This document shows positions 1 to 9,170 of a stretch of DNA of 40,293 nucleotides, piece after piece. Made by a program: the position numbers and the translations under genes. The notes under the pieces were generated by a model that worked only from the letters and a program-made list of their open reading frames with translations, ran no database searches and was not told the origin of the DNA. Origin of the DNA: Lysobacterales bacterium (GTDB lineage Bacteria; Pseudomonadota; Gammaproteobacteria; Xanthomonadales; Marinicellaceae); assembly GCA_027067055.1 (NCBI GenBank), contig JAMOMK010000069.1, forward strand, positions 1 to 40,293, written 5' to 3'. The first letter of the stretch is position 1; each line of letters opens with the position of its first letter.

Positions 1-425
1 GAGTCTCTGGAGTCAATGCAACATCATTAATCAATAGAGAATTATGTCGTATTGCACTCAAAGAAACCAAAGGTATCACCCTAGATATAGATGCATCGGA
101 AATCATAAGCAATAAAAAAGAAGCTAAAAAAACATACAAATTCAACATAGGTTATATGCCAATGGTTGGTCATATAGCAGAAATAAATCATGTAATTGAA
201 ACTGATTTTAGAGAAGGCAATATTGCACCAAAAACTGAAAATTTAGAATTCATAAAAAAATATATGAGCAACCTACCAAAAGGAGTAAAACTCAAGAACT
301 TAAGAATTGACTGTGCTGGATATCAAAAGTCCATTATAAAATATTGTGATGAAAAAGAAATCCACTTTGCAATTAGAGCTATAAAGAGTAAATCATTAAC
401 AAGCTATATAGAGGGTGTAAACTAA
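1..425 (+). pseudogene. IS1380-family transposase fragment
   Basis: The reading frame is open from the left window edge (first full codon at base 3) to a stop at 423-425. It carries the DDE-transposase signature of the IS1380 family: TLDIDASEI, then KTYKFNIGYMPMVGH, then a stretch ending in DCAGYQ. The 5' part lies outside the window. The 3' end is lost: after AIRAIKSKSLTSYI the frame runs into a repeat starting at 410, which supplies the last residues (EGVN) and the stop. What remains is about 140 residues, against the 400-plus usual for the family, so the gene is dead. Family assignment is by recognised motif. Confidence 0.75.
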
Positions 426-436
426 ACTGTGTAACT
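410..436. repeat. Lone IS256-like terminal repeat, copy 1
   Basis: The 19 bases at 410-428 (AGAGGGTGTAAACTAAACT) recur identically and in the same orientation at 25717-25735. The extension here, GTGTAACTTC, makes the whole look like an IS256-family end (TTACACAGTTTAGTTTACACCC read on the other strand). No IS256 transposase is present. The repeat sits exactly at the junction of two other transposase fragments and truncates both. The IS256 assignment is inference; the repeat itself is seen directly. Confidence 0.5.
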
Positions 437-1016
437 TCATTTATCTTCTTTCTTGTCTTGATTATCGATTCTATCTTGGTATTCTTGTATTTTATTTTCG
501 ATTTTAGCCAGTTGTTTCTTTAGGTTGTTTTCTGTAATAAATACTGCTTTTGTTGGCACTCGCTTTTAAAAATGTACCATCAACCGCAACCAGTTCTTTA
601 CCAAATAAATCTAATTCTTTGCACAATAATACAAAATCTTTATTGGCTTTCCTCAAGGCTTTGGCATTGTCGCTTCTAAAGTTTGCTATTGTCTTGTAGT
701 TTGGTTTTAAGTCCGACATTAACCAAATAACCTCTAAATTGATTAAGCATGTTCGTTCAAGCCTTCTCGATGAATGTATTTTATTCAGATAGCCATAAAG
801 ATATAATTTAAGAAGAACTTTAGGGTCATAGGCAGGCTGTCCTGATGTGATTGTTGGTTTACTGGTTTTAAAATCAAGTTCAACCATATCTAAACCTTCA
901 ACATAGGCATCAATTGCGCGAACTGTATTGTTTTTATCTACATATTCGTCAATGCTTGGTGGAAACAGCACTCCTTGACCTCTGTTTTTTGATGTTTTAT
1001 AACGTCTTTTTCTCAT
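437..1016 (-). pseudogene. IS1182-family transposase, frameshifted and truncated
   Basis: From ATG 1016 the product begins MRKRRYKTSKNRGQGVLFPP and continues through the DUF772-type N-terminal domain (YDPKVLLKLYLYGYLNKIHS, NFRSDNAKAL) to the first catalytic aspartate region (AVDGTFLKA). That is the arrangement of IS1182-type transposases of about 450-480 residues. The original frame stops at 504-506. The neighbouring frame carries on sensibly from about 526 (NLKKQLAKIENKIQEYQDRI) to a TGA at 437-439, so there is one frameshift around 524-530. The catalytic C-terminal half is missing, cut off where the IS256-like repeat begins. Not functional. Confidence 0.75.
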
Positions 1017-1172
1017 ATCAATATTTGCTCTTGAACTTCCTATATTTTACCATAATTGATACTCGGTTGAGGTTGAATACTTTCACAGTCTTTAAAGCCA
1101 GCTATCCGATTGAATATAAAAAAACAATGAGTTAAACGAAATAATTTTTGCATGCCAACTGTCATTGTTTAT

Positions 1173-1200
1173 TTGAAGGCTAATAAAAAACGGTTACAAT
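1173..1200 (+). promoter_or_regulatory. Putative sigma70 promoter for the PLP enzyme gene
   Basis: TTGAAG at 1173-1178 and TACAAT at 1195-1200 are separated by 16 bases. Transcription would start near 1207, about 20 bases before the ATG at 1226. Read by eye; the spacing and hexamers fit but the site is untested. Confidence 0.4.
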
Positions 1201-1225
1201 ACTGTTTTTAAAAAATATAAACTCA

Positions 1226-3067
1226 ATGCAAACAATTTTAGACTCATTAAAAGAATTACTTCATAAAACACCACAAAGCTGGGTGGAGTTAACCACGCAC
1301 CGTTTGGATATTTATAATGAATCTAAAGCCAAATCTGAGTTTTTGGATGAATTAAAAAAATTATTGGTCAATAATAATTATTCCACTCAAGATTTGGAAC
1401 AATTGCCGACCGCTTATGATTATATTCGCTTGGGGCATCAGTTATCCAGTTTATTGGAGTGGGTTTTGGCAGAAATAAACACTGTGTCAGATGACCAGGT
1501 AATTTCTTTTGCTTCGCATACTATGCCTTTGTTAGCAATCCTGCGTAAGAATAAGTTAAATGGACAAACAACCACTATTTATTACGATGGTGATAATTCT
1601 CCTCTTGTTGATGAAACACGATTGAGAGATATCTATGGTTATAATTATCAATTGAAAAAAATAAAGGATGTTGATGACATTCAACAACAGGATGGGACAG
1701 TTATTTTTGTCACCCAAAGAGCCTTTGACAAACCATTAGAACTGTCTAAAAACAATGATGTAACACTTAATATTCATCCTTCCTTTGGCAGTGTGCTATT
1801 AATTCATAATACAGAAATTGATAAAATAATCAACGATGTTCAGCACGTAAGAAGGCGTGAAACCATTGCCATGACACCACCAAATGCTTTAAATTTATTG
1901 AAGCAAATAGTTAATGATGAACCTCATAAATCTGTAGAGAATCAGCTTCAAGATAAACAAGTTGTTGTTGATTGCATTCAAGACAATACAGGAAGCACAT
2001 TACAACCATTAATTGCATCCAGCGGGCTTTCTATCCAATACGCCATGATGATGGGCTTGGTTGAAAATGCAATTACACATTACCCAAATAAGGCGATTAA
2101 AATCATTTTACCACCCAATTGTTATGGTGGCACCAATGACCAATCACGTCGAATTGCTGATTTGATAGACAATGTTAGTATTGTTGATATGTATGTCGAT
2201 AGTGGTCAAGATTTGGTTTCTAGTCTTGATGAAGCTCTCGATAGAGTTGCTAAAGATGATAGCGTAGCTTTGATTTTGGCTGAAATTCCGACCAACCCTA
2301 GAGTCGAAGTACCAGACATGGAAGATTTGGCAGAAGTTTTGACTAGAAAAAGAATAACTAAAGACAATGAAAAGGCTGTTGAAGCTTTCTTTATGGTTGA
2401 TCAAACTTTTTGTCCCAATGTTAAGTTATTGCACTCAAAAAGTGAGTTGAGCAATGTACAAACCATTTCTTTTGCCAGTGGTTCAAAATTTCCCAGTGGT
2501 GGACGTTGTATTGCTGGTTATTGCGTAGCCAATAATGTTGCACAGGATTTATTGCCTTTGATTTCAAGTCATTTAGTGTTATCCGATAACTCAGCCAACT
2601 CGGATCAATTACAAACGCTGGCAGAAAACATGCCCTCAATGCCAACAAGAATTAAGCAAGCCTACGCAAAAACACGGGAGTTAGTCAATAACATACAAGC
2701 CCTACTCCCACAGGCAAAAATTTATTATGTTTCCGATGCAATGGCACAGCGTGGATTTATGCCATCAGTTTTTTCTTTGGACCTCCCAATAACTGGTGAA
2801 ACAAAACAAAAAAGAAGCGAAAAGCAAAGACAACTCAATGTAAAACTTATTGAGTTTATGATTAAAACTCATCCACAAACATGCAAAAATTGTGTCAGTT
2901 ATGGTCAATTAAAGGGAAGTTATTGGACAATACCTGCCACTTCAACACAAGGCACAACCAAAGAAGAAGACAAGGATTATATCGTCCGAGTGGCGCTTGC
3001 CCCTGATGTTGATGTGGAATTATTATCACAGTCATTTACACAATTTTGTAATAATAATATAGGATAA
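1226..3067 (+). CDS. PLP-dependent Cys/Met-metabolism-type enzyme, extended form
   Basis: A 613-residue protein whose C-terminal two thirds resembles the cystathionine gamma-synthase/beta-lyase fold (fold type I PLP). Visible landmarks are AEIPTNPRVEVPDMEDLAEV (the usual ESPTNP segment), FFMVDQTFCPN with the cofactor-binding aspartate near residue 392, and ISFASGSKFPSGG with the expected Schiff-base lysine at 421. Ordinary family members are about 380-420 residues. This one has some 210 extra N-terminal residues with no motif I recognise. It is followed after one base by a GNAT acetyltransferase, so the two are probably co-transcribed. The substrate cannot be told: gamma-synthase, lyase and sulfhydrylase activities share these motifs. 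The start is the first ATG after a plausible promoter. Confidence 0.75.
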   Translation: MQTILDSLKELLHKTPQSWVELTTHRLDIYNESKAKSEFLDELKKLLVNNNYSTQDLEQLPTAYDYIRLGHQLSSLLEWVLAEINTVSDDQVISFASHTMPLLAILRKNKLNGQTTTIYYDGDNSPLVDETRLRDIYGYNYQLKKIKDVDDIQQQDGTVIFVTQRAFDKPLELSKNNDVTLNIHPSFGSVLLIHNTEIDKIINDVQHVRRRETIAMTPPNALNLLKQIVNDEPHKSVENQLQDKQVVVDCIQDNTGSTLQPLIASSGLSIQYAMMMGLVENAITHYPNKAIKIILPPNCYGGTNDQSRRIADLIDNVSIVDMYVDSGQDLVSSLDEALDRVAKDDSVALILAEIPTNPRVEVPDMEDLAEVLTRKRITKDNEKAVEAFFMVDQTFCPNVKLLHSKSELSNVQTISFASGSKFPSGGRCIAGYCVANNVAQDLLPLISSHLVLSDNSANSDQLQTLAENMPSMPTRIKQAYAKTRELVNNIQALLPQAKIYYVSDAMAQRGFMPSVFSLDLPITGETKQKRSEKQRQLNVKLIEFMIKTHPQTCKNCVSYGQLKGSYWTIPATSTQGTTKEEDKDYIVRVALAPDVDVELLSQSFTQFCNNNIG

Positions 3068-3068
3068 G

Positions 3069-3590
3069 ATGAAGTATCTATTAACGAACCAAGCATCTAA
3101 AAGATTAACTTATCGGAGTTTACTTGTTTCTGATTATGATAAGTGGCTGACTTTTCATCAAGACCCCAATACTTCACGCTTTTGGAAACCAGCCTATTCT
3201 TCACCCGAAAAAGAATGCATACAATGGTTTAAAAATCAATTCAACCGTTATGCTAATGACTTGGGTGGTATGAATGCCATGATTGAAAAAGAAACGAGTC
3301 AGTTAGTTGGATTTTGTGGCTTATTAGTACAAAAGGTTGATGGAATTGAAGAATTAGAAATTGGCTATTCACTCTTACCTGAATTTTGGGGTAAAGGTTA
3401 TGCAAGTGAAGGGGCACAAAAATGCAAAAAATTTGCCTTTGAAAATGAATTTGTGGAGTCTTTGATTTCAATTATCAGCCTAGAGAATATACCCTCACAA
3501 AAAGTTGCTACGAGGAATGGTATGACGTTAGAAAAACGAACCTCATACCACGACAATCCTGTTTACATCTTTAGAATTTTATCAGATTGA
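3069..3590 (+). CDS. GNAT-family N-acetyltransferase (RimJ/RimL-like)
   Basis: A 173-residue protein of the acetyltransferase type that modifies amino groups from acetyl-CoA. The N-terminal segment (TYRSLLVSDYDKWLTF) is the usual opening strand and helix. The core has LEIGYSLLPEFWGKGYASEG, in which the GKGYASE stretch corresponds to the acetyl-CoA pyrophosphate loop (Q/R-x-x-G-x-A). A later segment, LENIPSQKVATRNGMTLEKR, is the typical N-x-x-S-x-x-V-x-x-x-x-G motif of RimJ/RimL relatives. The ATG lies one base after the stop of the PLP enzyme gene, with AGGAT as ribosome site inside that stop region, so translation is probably coupled. The TGA stop falls at the edge of a decayed MITE. The substrate is unknown. 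Confidence 0.8.
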   Translation: MKYLLTNQASKRLTYRSLLVSDYDKWLTFHQDPNTSRFWKPAYSSPEKECIQWFKNQFNRYANDLGGMNAMIEKETSQLVGFCGLLVQKVDGIEELEIGYSLLPEFWGKGYASEGAQKCKKFAFENEFVESLISIISLENIPSQKVATRNGMTLEKRTSYHDNPVYIFRILSD

Positions 3591-3668
3591 GAGTATTTCC
3601 AACCTGTGGTAAGAGTTAAAAAGTGGCAAAAAACCCACTCCACGTTAAAAAAAGCTACAAATTGCATT
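3589..3668. repeat. Decayed MITE, same family as 37488-37646
   Basis: Read on the plus strand, this stretch aligns with the reverse complement of the right half of the MITE at 37488-37646. Shared blocks include GAGTTAAAAAGT, AAAAAAC, CACTC and CGTTAAAAAAA in the same order and spacing, and the outer end GAGA..TTT.CA matches the MITE terminus. About four in five bases agree over some 50 positions, counted by eye. It overlaps the stop codon of the preceding GNAT gene and ends about 50 bases before the fpr -10 box. Confidence 0.5.
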
Positions 3669-3716
3669 AATATCAAAGCTCTTGATATAGGTTAATTATC
3701 TTTAAATTTTATCCTG

Positions 3717-3722
3717 TATAAT
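3717..3722 (+). promoter_or_regulatory. -10 box for fpr
   Basis: TATAAT at 3717-3722 is a perfect -10 hexamer; no good -35 is seen at 16-18 bases upstream. Initiation near 3730 would leave a leader of about 20 bases before the ATG at 3750. It would also exclude the in-frame GTG at 3723 as the start. Confidence 0.5.
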
Positions 3723-3749
3723 GTGCATTTTTTCAAATTCAACTTAACT

Positions 3750-4520
3750 ATGGCATACATTACTGAAACAGTTACTTATGTAAAACATTGGAATGAAAGA
3801 CTCTTTAGCTTTCGTACCACACGAAAACCAACCTTTCGCTTTAAAAATGGTCATTTTGTGATGATTGGTATTGAGGTAGAAGGCAAACCATTGATGCGTG
3901 CTTATTCCATAGTTAGTGCCAATTATGAAGAAGAATTGGAGTTTTTCAGCATCAAGGTGCCTGATGGACCGTTAACATCGCGTTTGCAAAATATCAAGGT
4001 AGGCGATGAACTAATGCTTTCAGAAAAATCAACAGGTACATTAGTCACCGATTATACCTTCCCTGGCAAGAATCTTTGGCTAATTAGCACTGGCACTGGT
4101 CTTGCACCCTTTATGAGCATCATCAAAGATCCAGAAGTTTATGAACATTTTGATAAAGTTATTCTAACTCATGGCGTTCGTTATTCTGCCTGTTTGGCCT
4201 ACCATGATTTCATCACTCAAGAACTACCAAACAATGAATTTATTGGCGATATGGTCAAAGACAAACTACTCTATTACCCAACAGTTACTAGAGAACCTTA
4301 TAAGAATGAAGGACGTCTGACAGACTTATTAAAATCAGGAAAACTAGCCAAAGATTTAAACATGTCCGAGATAAATATCGAAGATGATAGATTTATGCTC
4401 TGTGGTAGTGAAGCACTGATTAAAGACATGAGTAAAATACTCGATGATAAAGGTTTCATCGCCGCTAAAAAACGTACTCAAGGACACTATGTGCTAGAAA
4501 ACGCCTTTGTTGACAAGTAG
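3750..4520 (+). CDS. fpr: Ferredoxin/flavodoxin-NADP+ reductase
   Basis: A 256-residue FAD enzyme that moves electrons between NADPH and ferredoxin or flavodoxin in the cytoplasm. RAYSIVSANYEEELEFFSIKV is the FAD-binding RxYS region and its following strand. WLISTGTGLAPFMSIIKDPE is the NADP-binding loop. The C-terminus carries FMLCGSEALIKDM and GHYVLENAFVDK, the aromatic-containing tail of bacterial subclass-I enzymes. Length fits E. coli and Pseudomonas Fpr (about 250-258). I chose ATG 3750 (MAYITETV) over GTG 3723 because the -10 box overlaps the latter. It stands just before oxyR and katG, which fits a role in oxidative-stress repair, as for Fpr in other Gammaproteobacteria. Confidence 0.88.
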   Translation: MAYITETVTYVKHWNERLFSFRTTRKPTFRFKNGHFVMIGIEVEGKPLMRAYSIVSANYEEELEFFSIKVPDGPLTSRLQNIKVGDELMLSEKSTGTLVTDYTFPGKNLWLISTGTGLAPFMSIIKDPEVYEHFDKVILTHGVRYSACLAYHDFITQELPNNEFIGDMVKDKLLYYPTVTREPYKNEGRLTDLLKSGKLAKDLNMSEINIEDDRFMLCGSEALIKDMSKILDDKGFIAAKKRTQGHYVLENAFVDK

Positions 4521-4642
4521 TGTACTTACTCTAGATAAGAACAATCTATGTGTAGAATTGCCGAATATTCAATATATCAAAGCAATTCAAGCCTATTTGT
4601 TATATATTCCTGTAAAATAAAATGTATTGTATGAAACTAATC

Positions 4643-4688
4643 TTGAACACGTTCAAATTAAACTGAGAAAGGTTATGTGTTTTAACCT
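4643..4688 (+). promoter_or_regulatory. Palindrome and leader hairpin upstream of oxyR
   Basis: TTGAACACGTTCAA (4643-4656) is a perfect dyad. It is followed by AGGTTA-loop-TAACCT (4670-4688), a six-pair stem ending nine bases before the oxyR ATG. The only Shine-Dalgarno-like purines lie in or next to the stem, so the hairpin could mask ribosome entry. The dyad could be an operator, but I do not recognise its regulator. Confidence 0.3.
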
Positions 4689-4697
4689 AAAAAATAA

Positions 4698-5597
4698 ATG
4701 ATATCTTTTAAACAACTCTCTTACGCATTAGCTGCAGCTGAAACATTGCATTTCAAAAAAGCATCAGAAAAGTGTAATATTAGCCAGTCAGCATTAAGCA
4801 CTGCTCTAAATGAACTGGAAAAACAGCTTGGATTGAAAATTTTTGAACGAAACAACAAGCAAGTATTCATCACTCCTGCCGGCAAAAAAATAATTCATCA
4901 GGCTAGGCAAATTTTACTTCAAGTTGACACATTGGAGCACTTTGCAGAAACCCATAAAGACCCTCTTAGTTTTCCCCTAAGTATTGGTATAATCCCAACC
5001 ATTGCACCTTTTATAATACCCAAGTTATTGCCTATTTTGAAGCAAGACTTTCCTAAGGCTAAGTTGAATATTGAAGAAAACCAGTCACATGTGCTTGTAG
5101 ATATGGTAAAAAATGGTGAGTTAGATACTGCTATTTTAGCACTGCCCTTTCCAACTACTGGATTGCTTACTTTGAAATTTTGGGAAGAAGATTTTTTTTG
5201 GATAACTTTAAAAGGCAATAAATATTCACAACAAAAAGAAATTAATAGTCATGAGATAAAGCAGTGTAACCTTTTATTACTTAAAGAGGGCCATTGTTTA
5301 AAAGACCATATAATCAGCGTCTGCAATATGCTAGATAAATCATCTAAACAAGAATTTTGTGCGACCAGCATTAACACATTAATTCAAATGGTTGCCGGCG
5401 ATTTAGGTTCTACTTTGGTTCCTGCAATGGCAGTAGAACAACTAACTTCTCAGCATAAATCACTCTCTGTTATCCATCTTGATGAGCCAGGTCCTCATAG
5501 AGAATTAGTTTTTATCTTTCGACCCAACTTTACCCGCACTTCCAGTATCGAGGCACTGGTTGAGGTTTGCAAGAAAGCATTAGAAACCTTGTGCTAG
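4698..5597 (+). CDS. oxyR: Hydrogen peroxide sensor and LysR-type regulator OxyR
   Basis: A 299-residue LysR-family transcription factor. The N-terminal winged helix-turn-helix (residues 1-60, FKKASEKCNISQSALSTALN) is followed by a substrate-binding-type effector domain. The redox pair of OxyR is present: EGHCLKDHIISVC gives Cys200 and Cys209, with the same nine-residue spacing as the C199-C208 disulfide switch of E. coli. ATSINTLIQMVAGDLGSTLVP is the usual C-terminal core. Peroxide oxidation of these cysteines turns on catalase genes, and katG starts 130 bases downstream on the same strand. OxyR here precedes its presumed target rather than being divergent from it. A palindrome and hairpin lie just upstream. 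Confidence 0.92.
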   Translation: MISFKQLSYALAAAETLHFKKASEKCNISQSALSTALNELEKQLGLKIFERNNKQVFITPAGKKIIHQARQILLQVDTLEHFAETHKDPLSFPLSIGIIPTIAPFIIPKLLPILKQDFPKAKLNIEENQSHVLVDMVKNGELDTAILALPFPTTGLLTLKFWEEDFFWITLKGNKYSQQKEINSHEIKQCNLLLLKEGHCLKDHIISVCNMLDKSSKQEFCATSINTLIQMVAGDLGSTLVPAMAVEQLTSQHKSLSVIHLDEPGPHRELVFIFRPNFTRTSSIEALVEVCKKALETLC

Positions 5598-5622
5598 AAC
5601 CAAGTTCAATAAAATAGATACT

Positions 5623-5643
5623 CATCTCCAATTTTTCGAGATG
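5623..5643. promoter_or_regulatory. Dyad overlapping the katG -35 region, candidate OxyR site
   Basis: CATCTC (5623-5628) and GAGATG (5638-5643) form an inverted repeat within a longer AT-rich stretch that begins with ATAG at 5614. It ends on the weak -35 hexamer of the katG promoter, where an OxyR tetramer would sit. The match to the four-element OxyR consensus (ATAG-N7-CTAT repeated) is poor, so the assignment rests mainly on position. It could also act as a weak stem behind oxyR. Confidence 0.3.
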
Positions 5644-5670
5644 TACTTATAAAGGCAAGCTCTCTATACT
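5642..5670 (+). promoter_or_regulatory. Putative katG promoter
   Basis: TATACT at 5665-5670 is a good -10. Seventeen bases upstream TGTACT (5642-5647) is a poor -35, as expected for an activator-dependent promoter. The start point would be near 5677, with a 50-base leader that contains the strong ribosome site GGAG at 5713-5716. Confidence 0.4.
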
Positions 5671-5672
5671 GA

Positions 5673-7955
<2,283 letters not shown>

Positions 7956-7974
7956 AACCCCAACTCAGTGTAAT

Positions 7975-8017
7975 AAAAATGCCACATTGTTCTTTACTAG
8001 GACTGTGTGGCATTTTT
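7975..8017 (+). terminator. Rho-independent terminator after katG
   Basis: AAAAATGCCACA (7975-7986) pairs with TGTGGCATTTTT (8006-8017), a 12-base stem closed by a 19-base loop and ending in five T. It lies 20 bases after the katG stop. The A/T flanks make it work in both directions. Confidence 0.85.
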
Positions 8018-8099
8018 AATTATCTTGAACAAATTACCACTTAATTTTATATAAATCCGATACTATGATTAAATAATGGCATGTGATAGACTTTAAAAC

Positions 8100-8612
8100 A
8101 TGAAATCTAATAAATTATTAACATTCACATTCATCTTTCTATTGCATAGCTTTTCTGCAAATGCCAATGAATCGCCACTTGAATTCACTGCACAAAATGG
8201 CTTTGGTGGTCTTAGCCAAGGTGATGGTTCATTAAAAACACTGTTTAAAAAACCAGTTACCTTTCATGTAGAAAGCAATGGCTATGAGCAAAGAGATGGT
8301 ACTTTTCGACTGGATCAAACAATTGTTTTTGAAGGCAAAGAACCACAACAAAGACACTGGATACTTAAGACAATTAGTCCAAATAACTACACAGGAACAT
8401 TAAGCGATGCCAAAGGAGTGGTAAAAGGGCGTACCCAAGGCTCGCGTCTGACTTTAAAATACCGTATTAAAGGCCCTATGGTTATGCACCAAACCTTAGA
8501 CCTCTTACCTGATGGTAAGACAATTGATAATATTGGCAAAATCACACTATTTGGAATTCCGATTGGTACACTAAGAGAGACCATAATTAAGAAAAAGCAG
8601 AATGAATTTTAG
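8100..8612 (+). CDS. Secreted DUF3833-like protein
   Basis: A 170-residue protein with a signal peptide (MKSNKLLTFTFIFLLHSF, likely cut after ANA at residue 23). The mature part is a beta-rich domain with GFGGLSQGDGSLKTLFKKPV, FRLDQTIVFEGKEPQQRHWI and YTGTLSDAKGVVKGRTQGS. That order (G-x-G repeat near the start, acidic-aromatic strand, then Y-x-G-x-x-x-D-x-x-G) recalls the DUF3833 family of lipocalin-like envelope proteins. No catalytic residue can be named. It stands between two terminators or promoters and looks monocistronic. Function unknown; the family call is tentative. Confidence 0.55.
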   Translation: MKSNKLLTFTFIFLLHSFSANANESPLEFTAQNGFGGLSQGDGSLKTLFKKPVTFHVESNGYEQRDGTFRLDQTIVFEGKEPQQRHWILKTISPNNYTGTLSDAKGVVKGRTQGSRLTLKYRIKGPMVMHQTLDLLPDGKTIDNIGKITLFGIPIGTLRETIIKKKQNEF

Positions 8613-8653
8613 AGCTCAATTACACTCTAAAACACGTTTTACACCCAAGATTT

Positions 8654-8662
8654 TGGTATAAT
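8654..8662 (+). promoter_or_regulatory. Extended -10 promoter for the DUF4404 gene
   Basis: TGGTATAAT (8654-8662) is a perfect extended -10 element. No clear -35 is needed for this promoter class. The start would be near 8669, 22 bases before the ATG at 8691, with AGAGGA at 8677-8682 as ribosome site. Confidence 0.55.
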
Positions 8663-8690
8663 GATAATAAAGTGATAGAGGAAATAGACC

Positions 8691-8954
8691 ATGAGTATAA
8701 AAAACGTCAAAAAACTACTTGAAGAGTTACAAATAGAATTAAAAAAAACTAATGAAAATTTAGATTCTCAAACACAACAAAAAATGGGCCAACTGGATAA
8801 TGAGATCCAATCGATGCTAGCTAATCAAAATTTGCAACAACAGGACTTGTATGATGGCATTAAGCAATTGGAATACGGCTTTTTAACCGAATACCCAACG
8901 GCAGCCAATCTAATGCGAGGTATTGTCGACTTATTGAGTAAAGCTGGTATTTAA
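8691..8954 (+). CDS. DUF4404 family small protein
   Basis: An 87-residue, highly charged, largely helical protein. Residues 1-45 are coiled-coil-like (LLEELQIELKKTNENLDSQT). The C-terminus GFLTEYPTAANLMRGIVDLL followed by SKAGI matches the conserved end of the DUF4404 family (F-x-x-x-H/Y-P-T, then L-x-x-x-GI) known from Pseudomonas and relatives. It has a strong ribosome site and its own extended -10 promoter. No function is established for the family; the shape suggests a small cytoplasmic partner protein. A REP doublet begins right at its stop codon. Confidence 0.8.
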   Translation: MSIKNVKKLLEELQIELKKTNENLDSQTQQKMGQLDNEIQSMLANQNLQQQDLYDGIKQLEYGFLTEYPTAANLMRGIVDLLSKAGI

Positions 8955-9058
8955 CTCCCGTAGCGACAAGGCACTGCCTTGTCGATGTTTGGGATACCAT
9001 TATTTATGCCAATTTGTAGATTTGAAATGCACAAGGCAGTGCCTTGTGCCTACGGAGT
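8954..9058. repeat. REP doublet A (inverted pair of palindromes)
   Basis: Two 21-base perfect palindromes, at 8964-8984 (core CAAGGCACTGCCTTG) and 9029-9049 (core CAAGGCAGTGCCTTG), stand in opposite orientation. Outer flanks ACTCCCGTAG and CTACGGAGT are reverse complements apart from one base. Each unit has a GTAG head followed by a palindrome, the hallmark of REP elements spread by RAYT transposases; the pair is a REPIN/BIME-like unit. It begins at the DUF4404 stop. Confidence 0.8.
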
Positions 9059-9092
9059 ATATTTTTGAAATTTATGTGTTATAATTTTTCAA

Positions 9093-9122
9093 AAAAAAGA
9101 GACACAAATGTGTCTCTTTTTT
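9093..9122. terminator. Bidirectional terminator between DUF4404 and narI
   Basis: AAAAAAGAGACACA (9093-9106) pairs perfectly with TGTGTCTCTTTTTT (9109-9122), leaving a two-base loop. A-rich and T-rich edges let it stop transcription on both strands: the nar operon arriving from the right and the DUF4404 transcript from the left. Confidence 0.85.
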
Positions 9123-9130
9123 CTTTTCTA

Positions 9131-9154
9131 GATTCCTGCCTTCGCAGGAATGAC
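9131..9154. repeat. GTCATTCC-type REP unit
   Basis: GATTCCTGCCTTCGCAGGAA followed by TGAC is an inverted-repeat unit of the widespread GTCATTCC(N)GGAATC family. Related units occur at 15948-16053. It lies between the narI stop and the terminator at 9093-9122. Confidence 0.65.
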
Positions 9155-9170
9155 GGCTTAAGGTTAAACC

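Noticed and set aside
914-1135. Open frame on the plus strand running out of the IS1182 remnant
   Set aside because: It is antisense to the transposase fragment for half its length, has no ribosome site and reads like non-coding AT-rich sequence.
3723-3749. GTG start giving a nine-residue longer Fpr
   Set aside because: The TATAAT -10 box overlaps it and the extra residues (starting with His-Phe-Phe) do not belong to the Fpr family; ATG 3750 fits family length.
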